From positions 721,507,828-721,571,827 of the forward strand of contig CM066036.1 of assembly GCA_033557465.1 (NCBI GenBank): 64,000 nt of DNA, given 5' to 3'. The notes beneath the pieces are model-generated. The model was given only the letters and a program-made list of their open reading frames with translations. It did not search any database and was not told the DNA's origin. The stretch is from Ichthyophis bannanicus (Eukaryota > Chordata > Amphibia > Gymnophiona > Ichthyophiidae). The translations under genes were made by a program, and so were the position numbers. The stretch's first letter is position 1, and every line of letters starts with the position of its first letter. Below, one piece after another: positions 21,121 to 32,056 of this stretch.

Positions 21121-22884
21121 TAGTGTGAACATTTTATTTATTTATTTAAATTAGCACATTTTTATATACTGCCCCTTTTAGAGATCAGGGACAGTTTACG
21201 TAGAACAATTGAAACACTTTACATTGAACAGGATAACTTATGTACAGTTAACATATGGAACTATCTTACAGAAACTATATACATTGAGTAGAATCTTGCA
21301 GGAAGGGTTATATTCTTTTTTTTTTTTTTTTTTTTTAAATTTTAAACATACTTACAACAAAAGTACATGGAAGGGTTGTATTCTTAATGGAAGAGAATTT
21401 GGGTGCGTCTGTGTATCTGAGGGTTGGGTAGTATTATGGCAGCTTCAATAATTCTCAGTGAACAAGTATGTCTTTAGTTCGTTTCTGAACTGGAGGAGAT
21501 TTTTTACAGCTCTAAGGTCGTCAGGGAGGGCATCATAGGGGCAACATAGGAAAAGGCCCTGGAGCTGGTAGAGTGATTTGTATTATAGATGTGGTTTGGT
21601 ATGATATAAGTGTTTTGTGAGCAATTTCTTTGAAGTCTAGATTCCATAGGGGATATGAGGAGGGAAGACAGGAGAGTTGAGAATATTTTGTTATGGTGCT
21701 TAAATATGATCATCAGGTATTTGTATGTCATCCTTGCTCCAAATGGTAAGCAGAGGAAGTTGTAGTGGATTGGGGAGATGTAATCTGTGTGGTGAGCAAT
21801 GTTCCCTCTAATTTTTTGTAGGCTGTGTGCGCATAAAATATCAGCTGTGTGCAGCTTTTGAAGGAAGGTTAAATTTTTGTGCGCCACATAACGACACTCT
21901 GAGTTATATACTTTAAAATTTGACTACATGTCAGAATACAGTATGTACACCACATTGATTGCACTAGAAAATATTGTAGAACTTGTGAAAACCGTAAATA
22001 CACAACAACTTTTAAATTTTAAGACGTCTGTGTTGTTTTCTATCAGAATCAGAACCGTAATTTTTGTGCGCTCTGTTATAAAGTATGTGCGCTCGCTTGG
22101 CGAGGTGTGTGCGCGCGCACACGCGCACAGCTTAGAGGGAACAGTGGTGGTGAGCCTTATATAGGATGCATGCTGCCAGGTTCTGGGCTAGTTGTAACTG
22201 GTGGATAGATTTCTTAGGGAGACCTAGTAGGATACTGTTGCAGTAATCAATGTGTGGTGTTATGAGTGCTTGTAGGATTGTTCTAAAATCTTGTTCTTCT
22301 AAGAAGGACTTAAGTTGTTAGATCATCCATAGTTTGAAGTATTGATTTTATATGTGAGATCATGTTTAGTGATTGGTCTAGGATTACGCCAAGGTATTTT
22401 ACCTCCTCCTTGACTTCAAGTTCTATATCTTGTAACTGGATTATGCGAGATGGCGTAAAATTCGGATTTCTATAGAAAAAGAGTAGTTCTGTGTTTTTAT
22501 AATTGATTGTCAGGTTGTGTGAAGTAAGCCAGACTGTTATATCACTCAGGCAGGTGATTATCTGTGAGTAGTCTGAGTTAGAAGTGTCTACGGGATGATA
22601 CATCATTATAACATCCGTGTAGAGATGATACTGTATTTTATGTTTCCTAAAGATGTTGCTTTTGTCAGTATATACAGGTTGAACAGTAGGGCGGATAAGG
22701 AGGAGCCTTGGGAGATACCTTGTCTTTGTTTGAAAATGGTAGAATATGTCTGGCCAATCTGGACCTGTTGAGAGCAGTTTGACAGGTAGGACTCAAACCA
22801 CCGAAGGACCGTTCTTTGCAAGCCTATCTGTTTTAGCCTCTTGATAAGTGTTTGAATTTCTAAATATGTTGGTAGAAATTCAGA
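21121..22884 (-). mobile_element. Second L2-like LINE, antisense, 5'-truncated
   Basis: The minus-strand 3' end is an (AAAT)n tail at about 21125-21145 preceded by GCAGTATATAAA, a tail type shared by several LINE fragments here. RT pieces include WFESYLSNCSQQVQIGQ (22821-22606), then SHNLTINYKNTELLFF and KYLGVILDQSLN (22606-22310). The C-terminal domain follows (21887-21504; ARMTYKYLMIIFKHHNK). The catalytic YADD box is not readable. A hAT MITE sits at 21797-22146. Confidence 0.8.
21797..22146. mobile_element. hAT-type MITE with 8 bp target duplication
   Basis: The 350 bp element has 15 bp terminal inverted repeats: CAATGTTCCCTCTAA on the left, and CACTGTTCCCTCTAA read inward from the right (one mismatch). 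It is flanked by a perfect 8 bp duplication, GTGGTGAG, at 21789-21796 and 22147-22154. No transposase frame. Near the right end is an alternating purine-pyrimidine tract (GTGTGTGCGCGCGCACACGC) that could adopt Z-DNA. Confidence 0.92.
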
Positions 22885-23526
22885 CTAGGACAGGGGGTGG
22901 CTAAGGGTGAAGGTTAGCAGGTGATGGTCAGATAAGGGAAAAACTGAGATGGAGAAGTTTAACGGTGAGCAATTGGGAAAGAAAACAAAGTCAAGGCATT
23001 GGTCATGCTTGTGAGTAGGAGCGGAAGAGCACAACTGGAGGTTGAATGAGATGGTTAGGGAAAGGAGCTTTAAGGCATAAGAGTCAGAAAGGTCATCAAC
23101 ATGGATGTTAAAATCTCCAAGAATAAGGGAAAGGGATGTTGCATCCAGAAAAGAGAAGAGCCAGGAGGAAGTCTGTGAGAAAGATAGAGGTGGGCTTGTT
23201 AGGGGTTGATAAATGACAGCTACACAGAGAGGTAGTAGAGTAAATAAGTAGATGGTATGGACTTCAAAGAAAACAAAGAAATTAGGTGGAGGCAGAAGTG
23301 GCTGAAATTGGCAGGACTGAGAGAGCCGAAACCCAACAGCGCAGCCACAGCCAGTGGGCCAAAGTTTATGGGAAAATAGGTAACCTCCATGACAGAGGGC
23401 AACGACTGAAGTAGAGTTTTCAGAGAGAAGCCAAGTTTCAGTAAGAGCCAGGATATGCAGAGTATTAGAGATAAAGAGGTCATGAATGAAGGCAAGTTTA
23501 TTGAAGACAGAATGTGCATTCCACAA
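22885..23526 (-). pseudogene. L2-like endonuclease domain (first copy)
   Basis: The minus-strand frame starts MWNAHSVFNKLAFIHDLF and keeps LALTETWL (catalytic E), VAVIYQP, LILGDFNIHVDDLSD and LSDHHLLTF. All the expected catalytic blocks are present. The frame ends at the insertion of the second LINE, so it is no longer joined to its RT. Confidence 0.87.
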
Positions 23527-23869
23527 GGTGTATAAAAAAGAGAGAAGAGGAGAAAGGAGATGGATATGGATATGAACCAGATTAAAGAGGTTACATATTG
23601 ATCTGCCTTGGGAATGTGGAAAAAGTCTAGGGAGGCCAGAGTTGGGAATGATATCTCAAGATGAGAGAATTTTGTACCTTTTAAACATTTTTTTTACATT
23701 TCAGCTCATTTCAAACCTTTTTGTTAATATAGATATTTTAGCATGCTCTTAGGATTTTTAAAAAATGGAAATAGAATTTTTTAGTATGGCCAAGTCAGTG
23801 CTGATTCCTGATGACACAGCTGCCTCTGGGTTTTCTTGGCAATGGATCACAAAAAGCAAATTGCCTGTT

Positions 23870-24002
23870 TCTTTTTTTTTTCCCAAGGCAAGGGAGGGTA
23901 AAGTGACTTGCCAAAATGTTCCAATGGGTATCAACCCCTTGATTGTATGGGTACTAGGCAGTTGCGTTAACCACTAGAATACTAATCCACTCCACCCAGG
24001 TT
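23870..24002 (-). repeat. tRNA-headed SINE fragment, antisense
   Basis: The minus strand reads GGATTAGTATTCTAGTGGTT near the A box and GGGGTTGATACCC near the B box, then GCAAGTCACTTTACCCTCC, a motif seen in MIR-like SINEs. It begins at the T-run at about 23872. Confidence 0.6.
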
Positions 24003-24244
24003 TTCTGCGTGGCAGGTGAGAATTCTATCACTGAATTTATTTGTGTTTAATTTGTAGATATATATGTGTTAAATCAATTTTGCGTACGCTAATTTTTGAG
24101 GAACCTAATTGAACCAAAAGCACACAAATGAATGCATTCCTACTGGAAACCAAATGTCAAAGAACATAGGATATCATCATTGTACAGATCACAGATTGGT
24201 ACACAGAGGATTCTTTTGTATACCCTGATGCAATGGATAAACAT

Positions 24245-24907
24245 GGGGGTCATTCTGAGCCGCGAATAGCGGGGATGGACGTCAATTGGGATGTCCATCC
24301 CCGCTGTTTGGCACCCTCTGCATCCCCAACTAACCTCCTCGTACGAACAAGGTGTTTGTATGGGGAGGCTAGATGGGGCAGGAAAGAGGCAGTCTGGAGG
24401 CAGAGTTAGGGTGGTCAGTGGGAGGTCCGGATGTACAGGGTCAATTCCGTCAGGCCAAACAGGGAACTTATTCCACCTCTGAGGTGGAATACGTTCCCCT
24501 AGATGGTGGGGGATGGAAGGCCCGGGCAATGGAAGTGGTTGGAGGGGGTGCAGGTGATTCTCTGCAGCCTGACCTTGGCCTTAGGAGGCCAGATCAGAGG
24601 TCGGGTTGTGGGGAATTGAAGAACAGGTCAGCGGTCGGGAATCGCGACTCCTGAATGGAGCCGCAGTGCCATGGTAACCAGAAGCCATGGCACTGAGGCT
24701 GCATTCAGGAGCCTTGACTGAGTTAGCCGGGTAGAGGCCTCTATGTGCAGGCTGACCGGAATCAGGTCCTGGCCTGCACATATGGGCTTAGTAGCCATTT
24801 TGATCCCATGGGGCTAGACGTGCCCCATGGGATCAAATTCGCATCTGCCCCTATGGGTCCGATTCTGATCGGGCACAGGAGCATGGACATTCTGATCAGA
24901 ATGAGTT
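24245..24907. mobile_element. Element made of successive hairpins
   Basis: Starts GGGGGTCATTCTG and ends near the palindrome CATTCTGATCAGAATG (24888-24903). Inverted repeats inside: 24268-24280/24293-24305 (13 bp perfect), 24462-24479/24481-24498 (18 bp, one mismatch, 1 nt loop), 24648-24674/24685-24711 (27 bp, two mismatches), 24742-24752/24772-24782 (11 bp perfect) and 24799-24814/24822-24837 (16 bp perfect). No coding capacity. Partial copies of its left end are at 3297 (inverted) and about 61749. Confidence 0.8.
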
Positions 24908-25524
24908 CCTCTAAAAATTGCTCACAAAACAGTATCCATAGATATTTGCACCTTCTCTTTAAGCGGGTCCTTTTTTCTTGAAAAATAATATACACAATTT
25001 TGAACATGCAAAAGTACACACTTCATTGCCTTCTCTATGCATTTGCCTATTCAAAGGATGGGCAATTTTTAAACAGCTTACTCACATGGGTAAATGGCTT
25101 TTGGTAATTACCTTTGTCATTAAGATACTTGCTGCTTTATATGGAAATGCAGCTCTTTTTTTATGTCAAAGATCGTGTTCTAAATGATTTTTTCAGAGGT
25201 CAATATATGGTAAATTGTTACAATAATCCTGAGTTAAAGCAACATGATAAATGGATATGAAGACACTAAAATAAAGACAAAGTCAAGAATGGGAGTGAAG
25301 CACATGAGTAATGCATCAATTGCTACTGTATCAGCAAAATGGAATAACCTTAACGCAGTGGGTCATACCATTATTGAATTAATCTTGATTGGTCTTTGTC
25401 AATGTGAATATCATTAGTAGAGTAATTTTTGCAGGTTTTAAATCGCAAAATGCTCAAATTAGTCAGGAAAGCTTAGTGAATGTTTCTTTCTATTGTTCCA
25501 AAGAATACACATGTGCTTAGTTTA
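24908..25524. other. AT-rich stretch without a recognised feature
   Basis: No supported gene, RNA or repeat boundary. Confidence 0.5.
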
Positions 25525-25850
25525 AGAACATAAGATATGCCATACTAGTTCAGACCAAGGGTCTATCAAGCTCAGTATCCTGTTTCCAGCAGTGACCAAT
25601 CCAGGTCATAAGTACCTGTTGGGTTCCCAAAATAGGTACACAGTCTCCATGCTGTTTACCCCAATGGTAAACAGTGGATTTCCCCCAGTCCTTTTTAATA
25701 GTGGTTTATGAACATTTTCTCCAGGAACTTGTCCAAACCTCTTTTAAATCCAACTATACTAACAGCGTTCACTACATCCTCTGGCAATGAATTCCACAGT
25801 TTGATTATGCATTGAGAGAAACAGACTAACAAATTAAAGTGTTTAGTAAA
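25525..25850 (-). repeat. CR1 3' end, antisense
   Basis: AAGAACATAAGATATGCCAT followed by CAGACCAAGGGTCTATCAAGC is the reverse complement of a CR1 3' terminus. The body continues through TCCAGGAACTTGTCCAAACC and CACTACATCCTCTGGCAATG to a segment matching the CR1 C-terminus. Confidence 0.85.
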
Positions 25851-26334
25851 AGAATGATATTGTCATTCAGGTACTAGGTAAGTTTAAATACCCAACTATG
25901 TTATTATTAATATATGCTTACAAACCCATGGATTTATGCACTGAGAACATTAGCAGCCTCTATTGCCTCTACTAATTGTAGTCAATAGTTGTGGAAATTG
26001 TAGTAGCTGTCAGATCAAGGGAGGTTCCCCTCTGCTAATCTTGTTTAGACTGTTTTCTGTCTTTGGCTTTCAACCATTGCACCATGCACTGCTGAATAGG
26101 TGGTTGCCCTAATGACACCCTTGCAAGAACCAGTCACCATACAGTGGAAGAAGATTGTACCAGTCACCATGACCAGAACAGAAAGAAAAATAAAGAGACT
26201 TGGAGCTACTGCAACTAGCAGAAGAGCTCAGACTGAAGTTTGAAGGTTCCTAACCAAAGAAAAGAGAAGACAACACCAACTACATCCAAAGATACTCATG
26301 CAAAAAGGGACTCTATCACAAAGGGCTGTGTAAT
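25851..26334. other. Non-coding stretch
   Basis: No supported gene or recognised repeat. Confidence 0.5.
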
Positions 26335-26582
26335 AGTGAGATTTGAGCTACCGAGCTTCAAGTATTTATTATTAGCATTTGGCTTACTCCTTTCCAGTAG
26401 TAGTTCAAGGTAAGTTACAGTCAGGTACAGGCATTTCCCTCTACCCTGAGGGCTTACAATCTAAGTTTGATCTGAGGTAGTGGAGAGTTAAGTGACTAAC
26501 CCAAGGCCAAAAGGAGTACCAGTAGGATATGAACCTTGGCCTTTCTGGACTGAGGCCTAACTACTAGGCTACTCCTCCATTA
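26335..26582 (-). repeat. tRNA-headed SINE, antisense
   Basis: On the minus strand the head reads GGAGGAGTAGCCTAGTAGTTAG (A box) and AAGGTTCATATCCTAC (B box). The body continues with a TTAGATTGTAAGCCCTCAGG type 3' region. It differs in sequence from the SINEs at 44.6 and 59.8 kb. Confidence 0.7.
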
Positions 26583-26689
26583 TTCAGTTCTGAAAATGAC
26601 TAATTCAGGGAAATAGAAGCACAAGAAGTGATATGTATTTAAGTGGTGTCTAAGAAAAAGAAGCAGAAGTGAGTGCCTTCCATCAGAAG

Positions 26690-27775
26690 GATTGGGGGGT
26701 CAGTCCTTCCCATTGACCTCTAACTCTGGATATTCAATGCTGGGGTCATATTTGGCTCCGACATTGAATATCTGGGATTGCCACGCTGCCTTTCAGTTGT
26801 GGTCAATAACCAGGCAGCAGCAATATAAAATACAAAGCCCTGCTATTGTCATTCAAAATCCTTCACCACCTCTCCGCATCCACCCTGGAAAACCTTTTAC
26901 AATGGATGCCCTACAACAGATCTAGGAGATCAATTATGGCAAACACTCTTAACATCCCATCTATAGCTAGTAAAAGCTCCCAATCTACCAGACACAGAGC
27001 CTTCTCCATTTTTGTCCCTCTGCTCTGGAACTCTCTCCCTACTCATATCCGCTCATCACTGACCTGTCAGCTTTCCGTAAGGCTATTAAGACACGCCTGT
27101 TCCAGCTTTCATTTGACAATGTACCATAGCTTATCATGTTCTCCCCTCAATATAAAGCAACCTTCAGTTTGTATATAGTTACTTTCCAACTTGTTTATAG
27201 TCGATTGACCTATTTTCTTTTATTGGAATCCTCTATAGCACTAACCCCTGTTACTTGTTATTTATAACTGTAAAATAGTTATCTCCAAGTTATAATGCCC
27301 TGTTCAATGTAATTTCAGTTTGTTCAATGTAAACCGCACTGATGCAGAATAGTGCGGTATATAAGAGAATATAATAAATAAATATAATAAATGAATAATA
27401 AAATAACTGTTCAATGTATTTAACTTGTGCTGTTCATTGTAAAGAGTTGTTCTAATGTATACCGCGCTGATTACAAAAGCGTGGTATATAAAATGAAATA
27501 AATACATAAATATTGCTTGCTGCCCGGTTAGCTCCTGCACTTTTGCCTCGCCTATCTTTGCCTCATCGGTGAGCTATTGACTTGCCTATCTTTTAGGCAC
27601 AGATTGCTAACCAGGCAGCATGCAATATAGCTACTGCCTGGTTATCGATTGTAGCCAACTCCTCTCCTCCCCCAAACGCCCCCGACACACCCCGTGTTAG
27701 TGCTGTTGAATATCCCAGATAGCGGCATTTATATGGTTTATACGGTTGAAATGCCTTTGAAATATCAGGCCCATA
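26690..27775. mobile_element. Hairpin MITE copy, split by a LINE 3' end
   Basis: The left part (26690-26820) has the stem GATATTCAATG/CATTGAATATC (26729-26739 and 26762-26772). The right part (27505-27775) has AACCAGGCAG/CTGCCTGGTT and ends TTGAAATATCAGGCCC, the inverse of the left end of the copy at 58912. The LINE 3' end at 26821-27504 separates the arms GGCAGCAG and GCTGCCCGGTTAGC. Confidence 0.7.
26821..27504 (+). mobile_element. L2-like LINE 3' end (C-terminal domain and tail)
   Basis: An open frame at 26846-27178 matches the far C-terminus of L2-like ORF2 (SFKILHHLSASTLENLL, AFSIFVPLLWNSLPTHIRSS). The 3' UTR from 27269 (TGTAAAATAGTTATCTCC ... GTGCGGTATATAAGAG) is the tail shared with the SINEs at 44575-44870 and 59785-60066. 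A second tail-like repeat (ACCGCGCTGATTACAAAAGC) follows to 27504. Confidence 0.85.
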
Positions 27776-28160
27776 GTTGATAAGAAATGTTTATCTAAAT
27801 GTTAATACTTTTTATTTTTATCAGTGACCCTAATTTTAAGCAAACCATTTGGTTCTGAACATAACTTTCTGGCTTGGACTGTAATTATTGAGAAGGGTGA
27901 TTGAGAGTGTGTCAGTGTTCCAGATTCACAAATAGTTACTGCTACATAGATTCAATCTCCTTTCCAAATTTGAACCTTGATACTTATGCCAAAGAGCGCA
28001 GAGAAACTCCGGCTGACAACTCTTTGGACTGGTGTGCCCCCTTGTCTGACTAGCAGTTCTACATCATCTACTTGGAGCATACAGTAAAGGGAGTTACATA
28101 TGTAATTTAAGAATCTTTGGAGCCAATACAATTTTTTTGTTATTCTGTGCAAAACCAATT
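27776..28160. other. Non-coding stretch
   Basis: No gene or repeat boundary recognised. Confidence 0.5.
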
Positions 28161-28419
28161 TTAGCATGAGCTCATGAAAAATTAATGGACTTAAAGCAGA
28201 AAAACACAGCTTTCACAAAATTCAGAAGATCACAAAAAGAGAAATACATTAAAAAATATGGGATAATGCTAAAAGAGAGAGAAAAATAAGGATAGCAAAA
28301 GCAAAGGCAGAAGAAAAGATGGCTAAGTTGTAACGCGTGGAGACAAACCTTTCTCAGATATATTTGGGAAAAGAAGAAAAAATGAAATTGTAAGACTCAA
28401 AAGTGCCGAGGACATATTT

Positions 28420-29803
28420 GTGGAAAGTGACATCAAAAAAGTGAAAATGCTAAACAAATACTTCTGTTTTGTATTCACTAAAGAAAATCCTGTTGAGGGA
28501 CCACATATGATTGACAAATATGCAAATAGAAATGCAGTAGATACCACACCATTCACAGACGATGATGTTTTTGAACAGCTTGCAAAATTGAAAGTGGACA
28601 AGGCCATGGGACCAGATGGAATACATCCTAGGATATTGAAAGAGCTCAGAGCGCAGGGCCTTTAAAGGATGTTTCTAATTGATCCTTGGAGATGGGACAG
28701 GAACCACAGGACTGGAAAAGGGTTGATTTGGTACTCTTCCCAAAAGTGACAATAGGGAAGAGGTGACAAACTATAGGCCAGTAAGCCTTACCTCAGTGGT
28801 GGGAAGAGTAATGGAGGCACTCTTGAAAGAAAGAATAGTGTATTTTCTAGAAACCAATGGATTGCATGATCTGAGACAACATGGTTTTGCCAAAGGAAAA
28901 TCATGCCAAATAAGATTGAGTTCTTTGACTGGCTGTGATATACCTAGATTTCAGCAAAGCTTTTAATACTGTTCCTCATAGGAGGCTTATCAAGAAACTG
29001 AGCAGCCTGAGGATAGGTCCCAAGGTGGTTAACTGGATCAGAAATTGGTTGACTAACAAACAACAGAAGGTGGTGGTAAACGGAACACACTCAGAAGAAT
29101 GGAAGGTGTTTAGTGGCGTGCCTCAGGGATTGGTCTTGGGACTGATACTATCCAATGTATTTGTAAGTGATATTGCTGAAGGATTGAAGGGAAAAGTCTG
29201 CCTTTTTGCAGGTGACACAAAAATTTGCAACAGAGTGGACACTTCTGAGAGAGTGGACAACATGAGGAAAGATCTACAAAAATTGGAAGAATGGTCTAAT
29301 GCTTGGCAGTTAAGATTTAATGCAGAGAAGTACAGAGTCATGCACTTGAGATGCAGAAATCCAAAGGAATTGTATGTGAGAGGGGGCGCTGGGGTTGGTG
29401 TGCATGGACCAGGAGAGGGACCTTGGTGATAGTGTCTGAGAATCTCAAGGTGGTGAAATAATGCGACAAGGCAGTAGCCAAAGCCAGAAGGATTCTGGGA
29501 TGCATACAGAGAGAAATAACCAACAGAAAGGAGGAGGTATTAATGCCCCTGTGCAAGTTATTGGTGAGGCCTCACTTGGAGTATTGTGTTCAGTTTTGGA
29601 GACCATATCTCACAAAGGATATAAAAAGACCTGAAACAGTTCAGAGGAAGGTGACCAAACTGATTTGTAGCCTGTGCCTGAAGACATATGAGAAGAGACT
29701 TGAAGACCCAAATATGTATATCCTAGAGGAGAGGAGGGACAGGGGAGATATGATACAGGCCTTTAAATACTTAAAGGGTATTAACAAACAAGCCTTTTTC
29801 TGA
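28420..29803 (+). pseudogene. CR1-like reverse transcriptase, several frameshifts
   Basis: Frames join as 28420-28665 (KMLNKYFCFVFTKENP, DKAMGPDGIHPRIL), 28763-28966 (NYRPVSLTSVVGRVMEALLK), 28935-29429 (YLDFSKAFNTVPHRRLIKKL, GVPQGLVLGLIL, CLFAGDTKICNRVDTS) and 29543-29803 (LEYCVQFWRPYLTKDI, LEERRDRGDMIQAFKYL). The catalytic box reads FAGD in place of FADD, so one aspartate is missing. A short deletion near 28930 removes sequence between the finger and palm motifs. Confidence 0.88.
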
Positions 29804-29879
29804 AAAAGGGGAAGCTGTAAACTAGTAGCAACATCAGGAACTACTTTTTCACTAAAAGGGTAATGCATGCTTGGAATGT

Positions 29880-30152
29880 CTCGATCCCACCCCTTTCCCT
29901 TCCTCTACCCCTTTTTCTCCCTCTCACCTATCCCCTTATGTTGACACATTTGCTTGTTTCTACTTACCTGCCTTATGTTAGTTAGATATGTTGTTTGTAC
30001 CTGTTCTTTGTAAAGTTACTTTATTTGATGTTCATGCCCATTCTTTGTAAAGTTGTATGACTGTTCATGTTTCTTGTAAACCACTCTGACACTAAATATT
30101 GCGGTATATAAAAGCTAATAAATAAATAAATAAATACATAAATAAAATAAAT
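29880..30152 (+). mobile_element. L2-like LINE tail inserted in CR1
   Basis: A pyrimidine-rich 3' UTR with GTTTCTTGTAAACCACTCTG and GCGGTATATAAAAGC ends in (AAAT)n. AATGTC directly precedes it and follows its tail, probably a short target duplication. Confidence 0.75.
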
Positions 30153-30298
30153 GTCCTCCTGATGGAGGTGGTGAGGGCAAGTGCAGTGACAGAATTTAAA
30201 ATAGCATGGGACAGAAATAGCGTATGCCTTTATAGCAAGAGGATGAAATCAAAGCAAACCTAAATATTTATCTTTTATACTTCAATAAATAGAGAGGG

Positions 30299-30419
30299 GG
30301 TGACCTGCATGGAGCAGTGGGTACAACCCTAAACAAAGGCATAGTGTGTGTGTGGGTGTGTGTGGGTGTGGGGGGGGTGACCTGCATGAAGTGGCAGGTA
30401 CAGCCCTAAATAAAGGCAT
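30299..30419. repeat. Direct repeat with a TG/G-rich spacer
   Basis: GTGACCTGCATGGAGCAGTG (from 30300) recurs as GTGACCTGCATGAAGTGGCA (from 30377); the 43 bp units differ at about six positions. A GTGTGTGG-type tract lies between. It sits between the sense CR1 end and the antisense CR1. Confidence 0.8.
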
Positions 30420-30424
30420 GGAGG

Positions 30425-31754
30425 TGGTGTGTATACCATCTGTTCCAGGTGATTTACTACTGTTCAGTTTATCAAATAGTTGTAACACATCTTCCCAGTG
30501 TATCAATATTTCTTTCAATTCTTCTGCGGCATCACCTTTAAATACCATTTCAGTCATGGGTAACATCTCTACATCTTCTTCAGTAAAGACCGAAGCAAAG
30601 AATTGATTCAGTCTCTCCGCTATGGCCTTGTCCCCTCTTAGTGTCCCCTTTACCCCTCTCTCAGCTAATGGTCCAACTGACTCTCATCGATTTTTTGCTA
30701 TGAATGTACTTGAAAAAGTCTTTATTATGTGTTTTTGCTTCCACAGCAAACCTCTTCTCAAATTCTCTCTTTGCCTGCCTTATCAATACCTTGCACCTAA
30801 CTTGCCAGTGCTTATGTTGTTTCCAGTTTTCATCATCTGGCTCCTTTTTCCATTTCCTGAAAGATGCTTTTTTGACAACAACAGCCTCTCTGACCTCACC
30901 TTTAAATCATGTTAGCAGTTTTTTGGACTTCCTTCCATTTTTCTTAAAGTATGGAATACAGCTGGTCTGGGCTTCCAAGATAGTATTTTTAAACAACCCC
31001 CATGCTTGACGTAAGTCTTTAACCTTTGCCCTCTTGTCGGTTCATGAACCAGCTGCTCCAAGAAGCAGTCATTTATTTCATCTAGAAACTTTTTCTCCCA
31101 AGCATGTCCTGCTGTGACACTGACCCAGTCGATACAGGGTAATTGAAATCACCAATTCTTATTACTGTGCTGTAAAAATTGATAACTTCTCTGATTTCTT
31201 TGAGCATTTCATCATTCATTTGTTCATTCGGGCCAGAAGTTGATAGTACACTCCCACTGCCATTGGTTTCCCTTTCCCCTTTTTATATGTAATTTCAATC
31301 CATAAAGATTCTACAGTGTATTTTGTTTCCTGCAAAACTTGAATCCTTTGTGACTCAATGCCCTCGCTAACATAGAGTGCAACCCCTCCACTAATCTGAC
31401 CTGCTCAATCATTATGATATAGTTTGTACCCAGGCATCACAGTGTCCCACTGGTTGTCCTCCTTCGTACATATATCTCTGAGATACAAATCATATCTAAC
31501 CTCTCATATAGTGTTATATATTCTAGCTCTCCAATCTTACTTTTTAGACTTCTAGCATTTGCATACAAGCATTTTAGAGGCTGTATTTTATTCACATTAA
31601 TCTGGTTATCAGTAGGTAGGCTTAATTTGGAATCTGTCTGCTCTGTACTTAAGGGCATTTGGGCTAATTTTATCTTTATTGGAACCTCTCTGTCGATATG
31701 CCCTAATTTCAATCTTTTGCTAGTATCCTTAAAGGATACATTGTTTTGAACCAT
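30425..31754 (-). pseudogene. CR1 ORF2, endonuclease and linker part, broken
   Basis: The minus-strand frame 31754-31437 opens ORF2 with LKCLYANARSLKSKIGELE, the start of the apurinic-type endonuclease. After several stops, a further piece (30566-30282) shows LKEILIHWEDVLQLFDKLNS and KSPGTDGIH, the region just before RT. RT itself is absent. Confidence 0.8.
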
Positions 31755-32056
31755 GTGATCTTGGGCGACTGTCGGCTTTCCCCTATTATCTAGTTTAAAA
31801 GCTGCTCTATCTCCTTTTTTTTTTTTTTTAAACTTTTATTTTCATTTTGCAACAAACAAAAGAAACAACACACCAAAGGAGACAAAACAATTATACAAAA
31901 AAGAAAAGTAAACCCAATTACCCCCCACCCCCACGCTTCTTCTCTAGCTGATTATGTCAGCATGTGAACGCTTCCAAACAACAATGATTATACATCAAAA
32001 CAATCAAAAGAGTATCTGCGATACAGAATAATCATAGGCCAAAGATATATACAAAT

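Larger units (their letters stand above)
18970..23690 (-). mobile_element. L2-like LINE, antisense, interrupted by a second LINE
   Basis: Minus-strand order is a 5' UTR stub (23690-23527), endonuclease (23526-22885), a foreign insert (22884-21121), then RT (21091 to about 19660) and C-terminal/3' sequence to about 18970. The same family occurs at 39691-41370, whose uninterrupted endonuclease-RT junction shows that 21121-22884 is an insertion. A CR1 tail fragment sits inside the RT at 20530-20588. Confidence 0.85.
28161..30270 (+). mobile_element. CR1-like LINE, 5'-truncated, with a LINE tail inserted
   Basis: Sense copy from the endonuclease-RT linker to the 3' UTR. The 3' part (TCCTGATGGAGGTGGTGAGG at about 30153) is separated from the ORF by a foreign L2-like tail at 29880-30152, flanked by AATGTC on each side. 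Confidence 0.85.
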
